The notes under the pieces: generated by a model
Databases searched by the model: none
The model's input: the letters and a program-made list of their open reading frames with translations, nothing else
Told to the model about the DNA's origin: nothing
Source: an uncultured Eubacteriales bacterium
GTDB lineage: Bacteria > Bacillota > Clostridia > Oscillospirales > Oscillospiraceae
Assembly: GCA_900540545.1 (NCBI GenBank)
Contig: UQGJ01000003.1
Coordinates: forward strand, 1 to 64,000
Reading direction: 5' to 3'
DNA length: 64,000 nt
Translations under genes and position numbers: made by a program
Shown: positions 16,155 through 24,986 of the stretch, piece by piece
Numbering within the stretch: position 1 is the stretch's first letter
Layout of the letters: each line of letters opens with the position of its first letter

Positions 16155-17117
16155 ATGGGACAGAAAGTCAATCCGCACGGCCTCCGCGTCGGCGTTATCA
16201 AGGATTGGGACTCCCGCTGGTACGCCCGCAACGATAAAGTGGGCGACATGCTGGTAGAGGACAACAAGATCCGCAACTATCTGAAGAAGACCCTGTATTC
16301 CGCCGGCATCCCCAAGATCGAGATCGAGCGCGACAGCGCCAAGGTCCGCATCTACCTGCACTGCGCCCGTCCCGGCGTGGTCATCGGCAAGGGCGGCACT
16401 GAGATCGAGCGCATCCGCCTGGTGGTGGAGAAGATGATCGGCAAGCCGGTCGCCCTCAACATCGTCGAGGTGAAGAACCCCGATATGGACGCCCAGCTGG
16501 TGGCTGAGAACATCGCCCAGCAGCTGGAGAAGCGTATCGCCTTCCGCCGGGCCATGAAGAACGCCATGGGCCGCGCCATGCGCATGGGCGCCCTGGGCAT
16601 CAAGGTCCAGTGCTCCGGCCGCCTGAACGGCGCCGAGATCGCCCGCACCGAGCACTATCACGACGGCACCATCCCCCTGCAGACCCTGCGCGCCGACATC
16701 GACTACGGCTTCGCCGAGGCCGCGACCACCTATGGCCGCATCGGCGTCAAGTGCTGGATCTACAAGGGCGAGGTCCTCTCCCAGGCCCTGCGGACCACCC
16801 CCCGCACCCTGGACACCAAGAACTTCAAGGAGCGGCCTGACCGTCCCCGCCGCAATGACCGCAACGGCGACCGCAAGCCCGGCTTCGGCGGCGGCCGTCC
16901 CGGCGGCTTCGGCGACCGGAAGCCCGGCTTCGGCGGTCCCCGGCCCCAGGGCCAGGGCGGCTACGGCCAGCGTCCCGCCGGTCAGGGCTTCGGTGGTCCC
17001 CGTCCCGCTGGTCAGGGCGGTCCCCGTCCTGCCGGCCAGGGCTTCCGCCCCAACACCAATCAGCGTCCGGCGGCTCCCGCCGCTCCCGCTACCCCGAAGG
17101 AAGGAGGCGCCAACTAA
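16155..17117 (+). CDS. rpsC: Ribosomal protein S3 with a long Gly/Arg/Pro-rich tail
   Basis: A 320-residue small-subunit protein at the mRNA entry site. Residues 1-220 are normal S3, with the KH motif VVIGKGGTEIERIR. About 100 extra residues follow, made of PRRNDRNGDRK and several GGPRPAGQG-type repeats, ending PAAPATPKEGGAN. The reading frame continues without break into a normal stop that overlaps the rplP start by one base, so the tail is a real part of this gene. It is expected to be disordered and positively charged at its start. Confidence 0.97.
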   Translation: MGQKVNPHGLRVGVIKDWDSRWYARNDKVGDMLVEDNKIRNYLKKTLYSAGIPKIEIERDSAKVRIYLHCARPGVVIGKGGTEIERIRLVVEKMIGKPVALNIVEVKNPDMDAQLVAENIAQQLEKRIAFRRAMKNAMGRAMRMGALGIKVQCSGRLNGAEIARTEHYHDGTIPLQTLRADIDYGFAEAATTYGRIGVKCWIYKGEVLSQALRTTPRTLDTKNFKERPDRPRRNDRNGDRKPGFGGGRPGGFGDRKPGFGGPRPQGQGGYGQRPAGQGFGGPRPAGQGGPRPAGQGFRPNTNQRPAAPAAPATPKEGGAN

Positions 17118-17551
17118 TGCTGCTGCCTAAGAGAGTCAAATACCGCCGCGTGCACCGCGGCCGTATGAAGGGAAAGGCCACCCGTGGCAACACCGTCACC
17201 TACGGTGAGTTCGGCCTCCAGGCCATCGAGCCCGCGTGGATCACCTCCAACCAGATCGAGGCCGCCCGTATCGCCATGACCCGCTACACCAAGCGCGGCG
17301 GTAAGGTCTGGATCAAGATCTTCCCCGACAAGCCCATCACCGAGAAGCCCGCCGAGACCCGCATGGGCTCCGGTAAGGGCTCCCCCGAGTACTGGGTGGC
17401 CGTGGTCAAGCCCGGCCGTGTTATGTTCGAGATCGCGGGCGTCACCGAGGAGACCGCCCGTGAGGCCCTGCGTCTCGCTTCCCACAAGCTGCCTGTCAAG
17501 TGCAAGATTGTGAAGAAAGAGACCGCCGAGACCGAGAATGGTGGTGAATGA
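17117..17551 (+). CDS. rplP: Ribosomal protein L16
   Basis: A 144-residue protein near the A-site tRNA. MLLPKRVKYRRVHRGRMKGKATRGN and the conserved GSGKGSPEYWVAVVKPGRV segment identify it. The start overlaps the rpsC stop by one base. Confidence 0.98.
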   Translation: MLLPKRVKYRRVHRGRMKGKATRGNTVTYGEFGLQAIEPAWITSNQIEAARIAMTRYTKRGGKVWIKIFPDKPITEKPAETRMGSGKGSPEYWVAVVKPGRVMFEIAGVTEETAREALRLASHKLPVKCKIVKKETAETENGGE

Positions 17552-17751
17552 AGATGAAAGCGAATGAGATCCGCAAGCTGTCCGCCGACCAGCTGGACGC
17601 CAAGCTCCTGGACCTGAAGAAGGACCTGTTCCAGCTCCGTCTTCAGCATGCCACCAACCAGCTCGACAACCCCATCCGCATTGCCGAGGTCAAGAAGGAC
17701 ATCGCCCGTGTCAAGACCCTGATCCGTGAGCAGCAGCTCGCGGGCCGTTAA
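17548..17751 (+). CDS. rpmC: Ribosomal protein L29
   Basis: A 67-residue protein at the tunnel exit next to L23. The pattern LDAKLLDLKKDLFQLRLQHATNQLDNP is diagnostic. The ATG overlaps the rplP stop (ATGA). Confidence 0.97.
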   Translation: MKMKANEIRKLSADQLDAKLLDLKKDLFQLRLQHATNQLDNPIRIAEVKKDIARVKTLIREQQLAGR

Positions 17752-17768
17752 GAAGGAGGAAACAGAAC

Positions 17769-18029
17769 ATGGAAAACAGAACTTCTTCCCGTAAGACCAG
17801 GGTCGGCATGGTGGTCTCCGATAAGATGGACAAGACCGTGGTGGTCGCCATCGCCGACCGTGTGGCCCACCCGCTCTACAAGAAGATCGTCAAGCGCACC
17901 TACAAGCTGAAGGCTCACGACGAGCAGAACGCCTGTGGTGTGGGCGACCGCGTGAAGGTCATGGAGACCCGCCCCCTGTCCAAGGACAAGCGGTGGCGCG
18001 TGGTCGAAATCATCGAAAAAGCGAAGTAA
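17769..18029 (+). CDS. rpsQ: Ribosomal protein S17
   Basis: An 86-residue early-assembly protein of the small subunit. The segments RVGMVVSDKMDKTVVVAI and GDRVKVMETRPLSKDKRWRVVEI are typical, and AAGGAGG precedes the ATG. Confidence 0.98.
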   Translation: MENRTSSRKTRVGMVVSDKMDKTVVVAIADRVAHPLYKKIVKRTYKLKAHDEQNACGVGDRVKVMETRPLSKDKRWRVVEIIEKAK

Positions 18030-18041
18030 GGAGGTGCCGAT

Positions 18042-18410
18042 ATGATTCAGGAAGAAAGCTATTTGAAGGTTGCCGATAATACCGGCGCCAAGGAGATCAA
18101 GACCATCCGCGTGCTGGGCGGCTCCAAGCGCCGCTACGGCAACATCGGCGACGTGATCGTGGCCTCCGTCCGCAAGGCTCAGCCCGGCGGCACGGTGAAG
18201 AAGGGCGAGGTCGTCAAGGCCGTTATCGTCCGCTCCTCCCGCGGCGTCCGCCGCGCCGACGGCAGCTACGTCCGTTTCGACGACAACGCCGCCGTCCTCA
18301 TCAAGGACGACAAGAATCCCCGCGGTACCCGTATCTTTGGGCCAGTGGCCCGCGAGCTGCGCGACAAGGATTACATGAAGATCCTGTCCCTGGCTCCCGA
18401 AGTGCTGTAA
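18042..18410 (+). CDS. rplN: Ribosomal protein L14
   Basis: A 122-residue protein at the subunit interface. MIQEESYLKVADNTGAKEIKTIRVLGG and the C-terminal IFGPVARELRDKDYMKILSLAPEVL are classical, and full length is present. It opens the spc part of the operon. Confidence 0.98.
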   Translation: MIQEESYLKVADNTGAKEIKTIRVLGGSKRRYGNIGDVIVASVRKAQPGGTVKKGEVVKAVIVRSSRGVRRADGSYVRFDDNAAVLIKDDKNPRGTRIFGPVARELRDKDYMKILSLAPEVL

Positions 18411-18426
18411 GGGGGTAGGAGAGAAC

Positions 18427-18744
18427 ATGAACAAGATGAGCATTCGTAAGGACGACACTGTGGTGGTCCTGTCCGGCAAGGACAAGGGCAAGCAGGGTAA
18501 GGTCCTCAAGGTCCTCCCCAAGGAGGGTAAGGTGATCGTGGAGAAGGTCAACATCGTCTCCCGCCACACCAAGCCCCGCAAGCAGGGCGAGGAGGGCGGC
18601 ATCCTGAAGAAGGAAGCCCCCGTTTACGCCTGCAAGGTGCAGCGCGTCTGCCCCAAGTGCAACAAGCCCACCCGGCCCGCCCACAAGCTGCTGGCCGACG
18701 GCAAGAAGGTCCGCGTCTGCAAGAAGTGCGGCGCCGAAATCTGA
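18427..18744 (+). CDS. rplX: Ribosomal protein L24
   Basis: A 105-residue assembly-initiator protein with an N-terminal KOW motif (IRKDDTVVVLSGKDKGKQGKVLKVLPKEGKVIVE). The C-terminus has the four-cysteine pattern CPKCNKPTRP...VCKKCG, a zinc ribbon seen in many Gram-positive L24 proteins. Confidence 0.97.
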   Translation: MNKMSIRKDDTVVVLSGKDKGKQGKVLKVLPKEGKVIVEKVNIVSRHTKPRKQGEEGGILKKEAPVYACKVQRVCPKCNKPTRPAHKLLADGKKVRVCKKCGAEI

Positions 18745-18764
18745 GAGAGGAGGAGTGATTAGAA

Positions 18765-19325
18765 ATGGCAGAGGAAAAGAAGATGCCTAACCTGAAGACC
18801 AAGTACCAGAAGGAAGTCGCTCCTGCTCTCATGCAGAAGTTCGGCTACAAGAGCTCCATGCAGATCCCCCGCCTGGACAAGATCGTGGTCAACTGCGGCT
18901 GCGGCGAGGCCCGGGACAACGCCAAGGTGCTGGAGGCCGTGGTGGGCGATCTGACCAAGATCACCGGCCAGAAGGCCATCGTCACCAAGGCCAAGAAGTC
19001 CGTGGCCAACTTCAAGCTCCGTGAGGGCATGCCCATCGGCGCCAAGGTCACCCTGCGGGGCGATCGGATGTGGGAGTTCCTGGACCGCCTGTTCAACGTG
19101 GCCCTGCCCCGTGTCCGCGACTTCCGCGGCATCAACCCCAACGCCTTCGACGGCCGCGGCAACTACGCCCTGGGCCTGAAGGAGCAGCTGATCTTCCCCG
19201 AGATCGAGTACGACAAGATCGACAAGATCCGCGGACTTGACGTGGTCATCTGCACCACCGCCCACACCGACGAAGAGGCCAAGGAGCTGCTGGGACTGAT
19301 CGGCGCTCCCTTCGCCGAGCGCTAA
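18765..19325 (+). CDS. rplE: Ribosomal protein L5
   Basis: A 186-residue protein that binds 5S rRNA. The segments KIVVNCGCGEARDNAKVLEAVVGDLTKITGQ and VRDFRGINPNAFDGRGNYALGLKEQLIFPEI identify it. Length is normal. Confidence 0.98.
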   Translation: MAEEKKMPNLKTKYQKEVAPALMQKFGYKSSMQIPRLDKIVVNCGCGEARDNAKVLEAVVGDLTKITGQKAIVTKAKKSVANFKLREGMPIGAKVTLRGDRMWEFLDRLFNVALPRVRDFRGINPNAFDGRGNYALGLKEQLIFPEIEYDKIDKIRGLDVVICTTAHTDEEAKELLGLIGAPFAER

Positions 19326-19341
19326 AGGAGGAGAATGAAAC

Positions 19342-19527
19342 ATGGCTAAGAAGTCTATGATTCTCAAGCAGCAGCGTGAGCCTAAGTTCTCCACCCGGCA
19401 GTACAACCGGTGCAAGATCTGCGGCCGTCCCCACGCCTACCTGCGCGACTACGGCATCTGCCGTATCTGCTTCCGCGAGCTGGCCTATAAGGGTCAGATC
19501 CCCGGGGTGAAAAAGGCGAGCTGGTAA
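19342..19527 (+). CDS. rpsN: Ribosomal protein S14, zinc-binding type
   Basis: A 61-residue S14 of the short type Z. The zinc site is C-K-I-C...C-R-I-C, in KCKICGRPHAYLRDYGICRICFREL. No second, zinc-free copy is seen in the window. A 129-base gap separates it from rpsH, with no clear terminator or promoter in it. Confidence 0.97.
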   Translation: MAKKSMILKQQREPKFSTRQYNRCKICGRPHAYLRDYGICRICFRELAYKGQIPGVKKASW

Positions 19528-19656
19528 TCACCAGCCCGCCTCTTCCCCGGTTCGCTGAAAAAATCCCCCGCCGGCGGTCAACAGGTCGGACTTGCCTAGC
19601 TCCGATACCTTCCGCCGTAACAGGCAGAGCCTGTAATCTAATAGGAGGTAAGACTC

Positions 19657-20055
19657 ATGCATATTACCGACCCCATCGCGGATATGCTCACCCGCATCCG
19701 CAACGCCAACAGCGCCAAGCATGACACCGTGGATGTGCCCGCGTCCAACATGAAGAAGTCCATCGCCCAGATCCTGCTGGATGAGGGCTATATCAAGAAC
19801 TTCCAGCTCATCGACGACGGCACCCAGGGTATCATCCGCATCACCCTGAAGTACCTGCCCGGCAAAGAGAAGGTCATCACCGGCCTTCGCCGCGTTTCCA
19901 AGCCCGGCCTGCGCGTCTACGCGGGCGCCGACGAGCTCCCCCGGGTGCTCCGCGGCCTGGGCATCGCAATCGTGTCCACGTCCAAGGGCGTCATGACCGA
20001 CAAGGCTGCCCGTGCAGCCCACGTCGGCGGTGAAGTCCTGGCGTTCGTGTGGTAA
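19657..20055 (+). CDS. rpsH: Ribosomal protein S8
   Basis: A 132-residue protein that binds 16S helix 21 and, in Escherichia coli, represses the spc operon. MHITDPIADMLTRIRNANSAKHDTVDVPASN and the C-terminal VGGEVLAFVW are typical. Its own RBS TAGGAGGT lies in the spacer after rpsN. Confidence 0.98.
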   Translation: MHITDPIADMLTRIRNANSAKHDTVDVPASNMKKSIAQILLDEGYIKNFQLIDDGTQGIIRITLKYLPGKEKVITGLRRVSKPGLRVYAGADELPRVLRGLGIAIVSTSKGVMTDKAARAAHVGGEVLAFVW

Positions 20056-20070
20056 GGGAGGGAGAGAGAA

Positions 20071-20619
20071 ATGTCTAGAATCGGAAGAATGCCTATCTCT
20101 GTCCCCGCCGGCGTGGACGTCACAATCGGTGCGAACAATCTGGTCACCGTGAAGGGCCCCAAGGGCACCCTCACCCAGCAGCTCAGCCCCGCGATGAACA
20201 TCGCCAAGGAGGGCAGCGAGCTTTTGGTGACCCGCCCCAACGATCTGAAGGAGAACCGTTCTCTCCACGGCCTGACCCGCACCCTGCTCAACAACATGGT
20301 GGTGGGCGTGACCACCGGCTTCACCAAGGAGCTGGATGTGAACGGCGTGGGCTACCGCGTGGCCCTGGAGGGCAAGAAGCTGGTCATGAACCTGGGCTTC
20401 TCCCATCAGGTCATCATGGAGGCCCCCGAGGGCATCGCCATCGACGTGCCCAACCCCAACAAGATCGTCATCACCGGCGCTGACAAGCAGCGCGTGGGCC
20501 AGTTCGCCGCCGAGGTCAGAGAGAAGAGACCGCCTGAGCCTTACAAGGGCAAGGGCATCAAATACACCGACGAGGTCATCCGCCGCAAGGAAGGCAAGAC
20601 CGGCGTCAAGAAGAAATAA
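20071..20619 (+). CDS. rplF: Ribosomal protein L6
   Basis: A 182-residue protein near the sarcin-ricin loop. SRIGRMPISVPAGVDVTI and the tail EVREKRPPEPYKGKGIKYTDEVIRRKEGKTGVKKK are diagnostic. GGGAGGGAG precedes the ATG. Confidence 0.98.
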   Translation: MSRIGRMPISVPAGVDVTIGANNLVTVKGPKGTLTQQLSPAMNIAKEGSELLVTRPNDLKENRSLHGLTRTLLNNMVVGVTTGFTKELDVNGVGYRVALEGKKLVMNLGFSHQVIMEAPEGIAIDVPNPNKIVITGADKQRVGQFAAEVREKRPPEPYKGKGIKYTDEVIRRKEGKTGVKKK

Positions 20620-20633
20620 GGAGGTGTGCCAAT

Positions 20634-20993
20634 ATGATCAACAGACCCGATACCAACGCCCAGCGGCTTAAGCGCCACAAGAGAGTCCGCGGGAAAATCT
20701 CCGGCACGCCCGAGTGCCCCCGCCTGAACGTGTTCCGCAGCGAGACCAACATCTATGCCCAGGTCATCGACGACGTGGCGGGCAAGACTCTGGCCGCTGC
20801 CTCTTCCCTGGAGAAGGACTTTGCCTGCGACGGGACCAAGACCGACGCCGCCAAGAAGGTGGGCCAGATGGTGGCCGAGCGCGCGAAAGCCGCAGGTGTC
20901 ACCACCGTGGTCTTTGACCGCGGCGGCTATGTCTATCACGGCCGCGTCCAGGCTCTGGCCGAGGGCGCCCGCGAGGGCGGCCTGGAATTTTAA
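20634..20993 (+). CDS. rplR: Ribosomal protein L18
   Basis: A 119-residue protein that binds 5S rRNA with L5. The segments RLNVFRSETNIYAQVIDDVAGKTLAAASS and FDRGGYVYHGRVQALAEGAREGGLEF are typical. Confidence 0.98.
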   Translation: MINRPDTNAQRLKRHKRVRGKISGTPECPRLNVFRSETNIYAQVIDDVAGKTLAAASSLEKDFACDGTKTDAAKKVGQMVAERAKAAGVTTVVFDRGGYVYHGRVQALAEGAREGGLEF

Positions 20994-21011
20994 GGGGAGG
21001 AGAAAACGAAC

Positions 21012-21512
21012 ATGGCTAGATTTGAAAGAGAACCCAGCGAGTTCACCGAGAAGCTCGTTTCTCTGAACCGCGTTTCCAAGACCGTCAAGGGCGGCCGCGT
21101 GATGAAGTTTGCCGCCCTCATGGTGGTCGGCGACGAGAAGGGCCGCGTGGGCTTCGGCACCGGTAAGGCCGCCGAGGTCCCCGAGGCAATCCGCAAGGGC
21201 ATCGAGGACGCCAAGAAGAACATGTGCACCATCACCCTGTCCGGCACCACCATCCCCCACGAGATCATCGGTGAGTTCGGCGCCGGCCGCGTGCTGCTGA
21301 AGCCCGCCAAGCCCGGTACCGGCGTCATCGCCGGCGGACCCGTCCGCGCCGTGCTGGAGACCGTGGGTATCCGCGACATCTATACCAAGTGCCTGCGCTC
21401 CAACAATCCGCAGAACGTGGTCGCCGCCACCATGCAGGGCCTGAAGAGCCTGCGTGGTCCCGAGGAGATCGCCCGCATCCGCGGCAAGAGCGTGGAAGAA
21501 ATCGTAGGTTAA
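21012..21512 (+). CDS. rpsE: Ribosomal protein S5
   Basis: A 166-residue protein of the decoding-centre region. The double-stranded RNA-binding segment ends in EKLVSLNRVSKTVKGGRVMKFAALMVVGDEKGRVGFGTGKAAEVPEAI, and the C-terminal domain includes GPVRAVLETVGIRDIYTKCLRSNNPQNVV. Confidence 0.98.
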   Translation: MARFEREPSEFTEKLVSLNRVSKTVKGGRVMKFAALMVVGDEKGRVGFGTGKAAEVPEAIRKGIEDAKKNMCTITLSGTTIPHEIIGEFGAGRVLLKPAKPGTGVIAGGPVRAVLETVGIRDIYTKCLRSNNPQNVVAATMQGLKSLRGPEEIARIRGKSVEEIVG

Positions 21513-21526
21513 GGAGGGCCGTTGAA

Positions 21527-21709
21527 ATGGCTAAGTTGAACATCAAGCTGGTCAAGAGCCTGAACGGCCGCATCGCCAAGCATAAGGCGACCGCCGAGGC
21601 CCTGGGCCTGCGCAAGATCGGCGACACCACCGTGCAGCCCGACAACGAGGCTACCCGCGGCAAGATCGCCCACATCGGTTACCTGCTCCAGGTCACCGAG
21701 GAAAAGTGA
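21527..21709 (+). CDS. rpmD: Ribosomal protein L30
   Basis: A 60-residue protein: MAKLNIKLVKSLNGRIAKHK, then TAEALGLRKIGDTTVQPDNE and TRGKIAHIGYLLQVTEEK. The start is the ATG at 21527, which has AAGGAGGG 8 bases ahead; an apparent longer frame from 21389 lies inside rpsE in another frame and is not real. Confidence 0.97.
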   Translation: MAKLNIKLVKSLNGRIAKHKATAEALGLRKIGDTTVQPDNEATRGKIAHIGYLLQVTEEK

Positions 21710-21722
21710 GGAGGTGCCAACC

Positions 21723-22163
21723 ATGAATCTGCATGATCTCTCTCCGGCGGCTGGTTCCAACCGGAGCAACTACCGCAAGGGCCGTGGCCACGGCTCCGGC
21801 AACGGCAAGACGGCCGGCCGGGGACACAAGGGCCAGTGGGCCCGCTCCGGCGGCGGCGTCCGCGCCGGCTTCGAGGGCGGCCAGATGCCTCTGGCCCGCC
21901 GCATCCCCAAGCGCGGTTTCCACAACATCTTCGCCAAGCCCCTGGAGATCGTCAATCTCTCCGCTCTGAACAAGTTTGAGGACGGCGCTGTCGTCAATGT
22001 TTGCGACCTGCTGGAAAAGGGTATCCTCTCCAAGTGCGAGTACGGGGTCAAGATCCTGGGCAACGGCAGCATCGACAAGAAGCTGACCGTCCGCGCCACC
22101 GCCTTCTCCGCCTCTGCCAAAGAGAAGATCGAGGCTGCCGGCGGAAAGGCGGAGGTGGTCTGA
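21723..22163 (+). CDS. rplO: Ribosomal protein L15
   Basis: A 146-residue late-assembly protein. MNLHDLSPAAGSNRSNYRKGRGHGSGNGKTAGRGHKGQ is the usual glycine-rich start. The ATG at 21723 follows GAGGTG by a normal distance; a GTG at 21714 lies inside that RBS and is rejected. secY starts 1 base after the stop. Confidence 0.97.
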   Translation: MNLHDLSPAAGSNRSNYRKGRGHGSGNGKTAGRGHKGQWARSGGGVRAGFEGGQMPLARRIPKRGFHNIFAKPLEIVNLSALNKFEDGAVVNVCDLLEKGILSKCEYGVKILGNGSIDKKLTVRATAFSASAKEKIEAAGGKAEVV

Positions 22164-22164
22164 C

Positions 22165-23556
22165 GTGATCCAGACCATCCGTAACGCCTGGAAGATCCCC
22201 GAGCTGCGCAAGAAGATCCTCTTTACCGTCTTTGCCCTGCTGATTTTCCGGCTGGGCACCGCCATCTACGTGCCCTACGTCAACGTGGACGCGCTGGCCC
22301 AGTACCTGGACAGCATGAGCGGCACCATCTTCGGCATGATGAACGCCATGTCGGGCGGAGCCTTCTCCCACGCCACGGTCTTTGCCCTGGGCGTGCAGCC
22401 CTATATCAACAGCTCCATCATCATCCAGCTCCTCACCGTGGCCATCCCGGCCCTGGAGCGGATGCAGAAGGAGGGCGGCGAAGAGGGCAAGAAGAAGATC
22501 GCCGCCATCACCCGCTACACCACCGTGGGCATCGCCCTGCTCCAGGGCTTTGGCTACTACACCCTGATCCGCACCGCCAACGGCGGCGCCCTGATGAACC
22601 TGGACGGCATGAACGGCATCTGGGCCGGCTTCGTCATCGTCCTCAGCTTCGTGGCCGGCTCCGCCTTTGTCATGTGGCTGGGCGAGCAGATCACCGAGTT
22701 CGGCATCGGCAACGGTATCTCCATCATCCTGTTCGCCGGTATCGTCTCCCGTGGTCCCGCCATGGTCAGCAGCATGTACGAGGGGTTCCAGCGCTGGAGC
22801 AGCATCAAGGCTGGCACCATCACCATGGACACCCTCACCGCCGCCGGTTACAGCACCGAGTCGGCCACCCAGTATATGCACAGCGCCCTGGCCCCCTGGG
22901 TCATTCCCCTCATCATCGTGGGTATGCTCCTGCTGGTAGTCTTCATCGTCTTTATCTCCAACGCCGAGCGGCGGCTGCCCGTGCAGTACGCCAAGCGGGT
23001 GGTGGGCCGGAAGATGTACGGCGGCCAGTCCAGCCACATCCCCATGAAGGTGAATATGTCCGGCGTCATGCCCATCATCTTCGCCCAGTCCATCGCCTCC
23101 CTGCCGGCCACCATTGCCACGTTCTTTGGCAAGACCCAGGCCAGCGGCGGCTTTTGGGGCGGTATGATGAAGGTCTTCGACACGGCGGGCATCGCTTATA
23201 GCGTCATCTACTTCCTGCTGATCCTGGGGTTCAGCTACTTCTACTCCACGATGCAGTTCAACCCCATCGAGGTCGCCAACAACCTGAAGAAGAACGGCGG
23301 GTTCATCCCCGGCTTCCGTCCGGGCAAGCCCACCGCCGACTTCATCCACAAGGTGCTCAATAAGATCACCCTGTTCGGCGCCCTCTACCTGTCCGTTATC
23401 GCCATCGCGCCCATCGTCACCGGCAATCTCATCGGCATCCAGTCCCTGGCCATCGGCGGCACGTCCGTCATCATCGTGGTCAGCGTGGCGCTGGAGACCG
23501 TGAAGGCATTGGAAGCCCAAATGCTCATGCGGCATTACAAAGGCTTCCTTGAGTGA
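22165..23556 (+). CDS. secY: Protein translocase subunit SecY
   Basis: A 463-residue integral membrane protein that forms the Sec channel, with about ten membrane segments. IQTIRNAWKIPELRKKILFTVFALLIFRLGTAIYVPYVNV is the standard N-terminus. The start is GTG at 22165, with GGAGG in the end of rplO. An insertion of about 40 residues around 205-240 (MYEGFQRWSSIKAGTITMDTLTAAGYSTESATQYMHS) makes the loop longer than in the common 430-residue SecY. Confidence 0.97.
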   Translation: MIQTIRNAWKIPELRKKILFTVFALLIFRLGTAIYVPYVNVDALAQYLDSMSGTIFGMMNAMSGGAFSHATVFALGVQPYINSSIIIQLLTVAIPALERMQKEGGEEGKKKIAAITRYTTVGIALLQGFGYYTLIRTANGGALMNLDGMNGIWAGFVIVLSFVAGSAFVMWLGEQITEFGIGNGISIILFAGIVSRGPAMVSSMYEGFQRWSSIKAGTITMDTLTAAGYSTESATQYMHSALAPWVIPLIIVGMLLLVVFIVFISNAERRLPVQYAKRVVGRKMYGGQSSHIPMKVNMSGVMPIIFAQSIASLPATIATFFGKTQASGGFWGGMMKVFDTAGIAYSVIYFLLILGFSYFYSTMQFNPIEVANNLKKNGGFIPGFRPGKPTADFIHKVLNKITLFGALYLSVIAIAPIVTGNLIGIQSLAIGGTSVIIVVSVALETVKALEAQMLMRHYKGFLE

Positions 23557-23574
23557 GCATAGGAGGTTAGGGGC

Positions 23575-24216
23575 ATGAAGCTGATCCTGCTGGGCCCCCC
23601 GGGGGCCGGTAAGGGCACCCAGGCCGAGATCCTGTGCCGCAGACTGAACATCCCGACCATCTCCACCGGCAACATCCTCCGGGCTGCCGTGAAGGAAGGG
23701 ACGCCCGTGGGCCTGAAGGCCAAGAGCTATATGGACGCGGGCAAACTGGTCCCCGATGAGGTCATCATCGGCATCATCGAGGAGCGGCTGAAGGAGGCCG
23801 ACTGCGCCAACGGCTATATCCTGGACGGGGTGCCCCGCACCATCGCCCAGGCCGAGGCCCTGGAGCGCCACGGCATCATCTTTGACCACGTGGTCTCCCT
23901 GGTGGTGGCCGACGAGTCCATCATCAAGCGGATGGATGGCCGCCGGGTCTGCACCAAGTGCGGCACTCCCTTCCACATGGAGACCAAGCCCCCCAAGACC
24001 GCCGGCGTCTGCGACGTCTGCGGCGGGGAGCTCATCGAGCGCGACGACGACCGGCCCGAGACCGTGCGCCACCGGCTGGAGGTCTATCACGCGGAGACAG
24101 AGCCGCTGAAGCAGTTCTACGAGCAGCGGGGCAAGCTCCGCACCGTGCCCGGCGACGCCGGCACCATTGAGGAGACCACGAGGGCCATTGAAGCGGTCCT
24201 GGAGGCGGCGCCTTGA
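23575..24216 (+). CDS. adk: Adenylate kinase (zinc-type lid)
   Basis: A 213-residue enzyme that interconverts ATP plus AMP with 2 ADP. The P-loop is GPPGAGKGTQ, the AMP site includes STGNILR, and the lid has CTKCGTPFHM...CDVCGGEL, the four-cysteine structural zinc site of Gram-positive Adk. RBS TAGGAGGT precedes the ATG. It overlaps or abuts map. Confidence 0.97.
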   Translation: MKLILLGPPGAGKGTQAEILCRRLNIPTISTGNILRAAVKEGTPVGLKAKSYMDAGKLVPDEVIIGIIEERLKEADCANGYILDGVPRTIAQAEALERHGIIFDHVVSLVVADESIIKRMDGRRVCTKCGTPFHMETKPPKTAGVCDVCGGELIERDDDRPETVRHRLEVYHAETEPLKQFYEQRGKLRTVPGDAGTIEETTRAIEAVLEAAP

Positions 24217-24218
24217 AC

Positions 24219-24986
24219 ATGATTTCCATCAAATCCCCCCGCGAAATCGAGCTGATGCGCCGGGCCGGGGCCCTCACGTCCCAGGCCCGGGCGCTGGCCG
24301 GCTCTATGGTCCGCCCCGGCGTGACCACCCTGGAAATCGACCACGCGGTGCGGGACTTCATCCGCTCCCACGGCGCCGAGCCGTCCTTCCTGGGTTATAG
24401 CGGCTACCCCGGCTCCGCCTGCATCTCCGTCAACGAGGTGGTCATCCACGGCATTCCGGACCATCGGAAACTGGTGGAGGGCGACATCGTCAGCGTGGAC
24501 GTGGGCGCCTATCTGGACGGCTTCCACGGCGACTGCGCCGGGACCTTCGCCTGCGGGGCCATCTCCCCCGAGGCACAGAAGCTCATCGACGTGACCCGTC
24601 AGAGCTTCTTCGAGGGGATCAAGATGGCCCGTCCGGGCAATCGAATCTCCGATTTGTCCCACGCAGTCCAGCAGTATGTGGAGAAAAACGGCTTCTCCGT
24701 GGTCCGGGATTTCGTGGGCCACGGCGTGGGCGCCAAGCTCCACGAGGCCCCCGAGGTCCCCAACTTCGGCCCCGCCGGCCACGGCCCCCGGTTCCTGCCG
24801 GGTATGGTCATCGCCGTGGAGCCCATGGTGAACGCCGGCGACTGGCCGGTGAAGGTGCTCAAGGATGGCTGGACCACCGTCACCTGTGACGGCAGTTTGG
24901 CCGCCCACTATGAGAACACCATCCTCATCACTGAGGGGGAGCCCGAGATCCTCACCGTCCTGGGCGGAGACCAGTCGCATGTTTGA
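24219..24986 (+). CDS. map: Methionine aminopeptidase type I
   Basis: A 255-residue enzyme that removes the initiator methionine. The dinuclear metal ligands are in VSVDVGAYLDGFHGDCAGTF (two Asp), GHGVG (His), EVPNFG (His precedes at HEAPE) and VIAVEPMV (Glu). Start choice is open: the ATG at 24219 gives the usual MISIKSPREIEL, but the TTG at 24213, which overlaps the adk stop, has better spacing (7 bases) to GGAGG. It overlaps the following KOW gene by 8 bases. Confidence 0.96.
   Translation: MISIKSPREIELMRRAGALTSQARALAGSMVRPGVTTLEIDHAVRDFIRSHGAEPSFLGYSGYPGSACISVNEVVIHGIPDHRKLVEGDIVSVDVGAYLDGFHGDCAGTFACGAISPEAQKLIDVTRQSFFEGIKMARPGNRISDLSHAVQQYVEKNGFSVVRDFVGHGVGAKLHEAPEVPNFGPAGHGPRFLPGMVIAVEPMVNAGDWPVKVLKDGWTTVTCDGSLAAHYENTILITEGEPEILTVLGGDQSHV

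Noticed and set aside
14570..16276. Long antisense frame (568 codons) opposite the L2-S19-L22 genes
   Set aside because: An artefact of GC-rich third positions; no start signal and no family match, while the sense genes are universal ribosomal proteins.
22048..24090. Long antisense frame (680 codons) opposite secY and adk
   Set aside because: It mirrors GC-rich sense codons, has His/Asp/Gly-rich low-complexity sequence and no ribosome binding site; the sense genes are certain.
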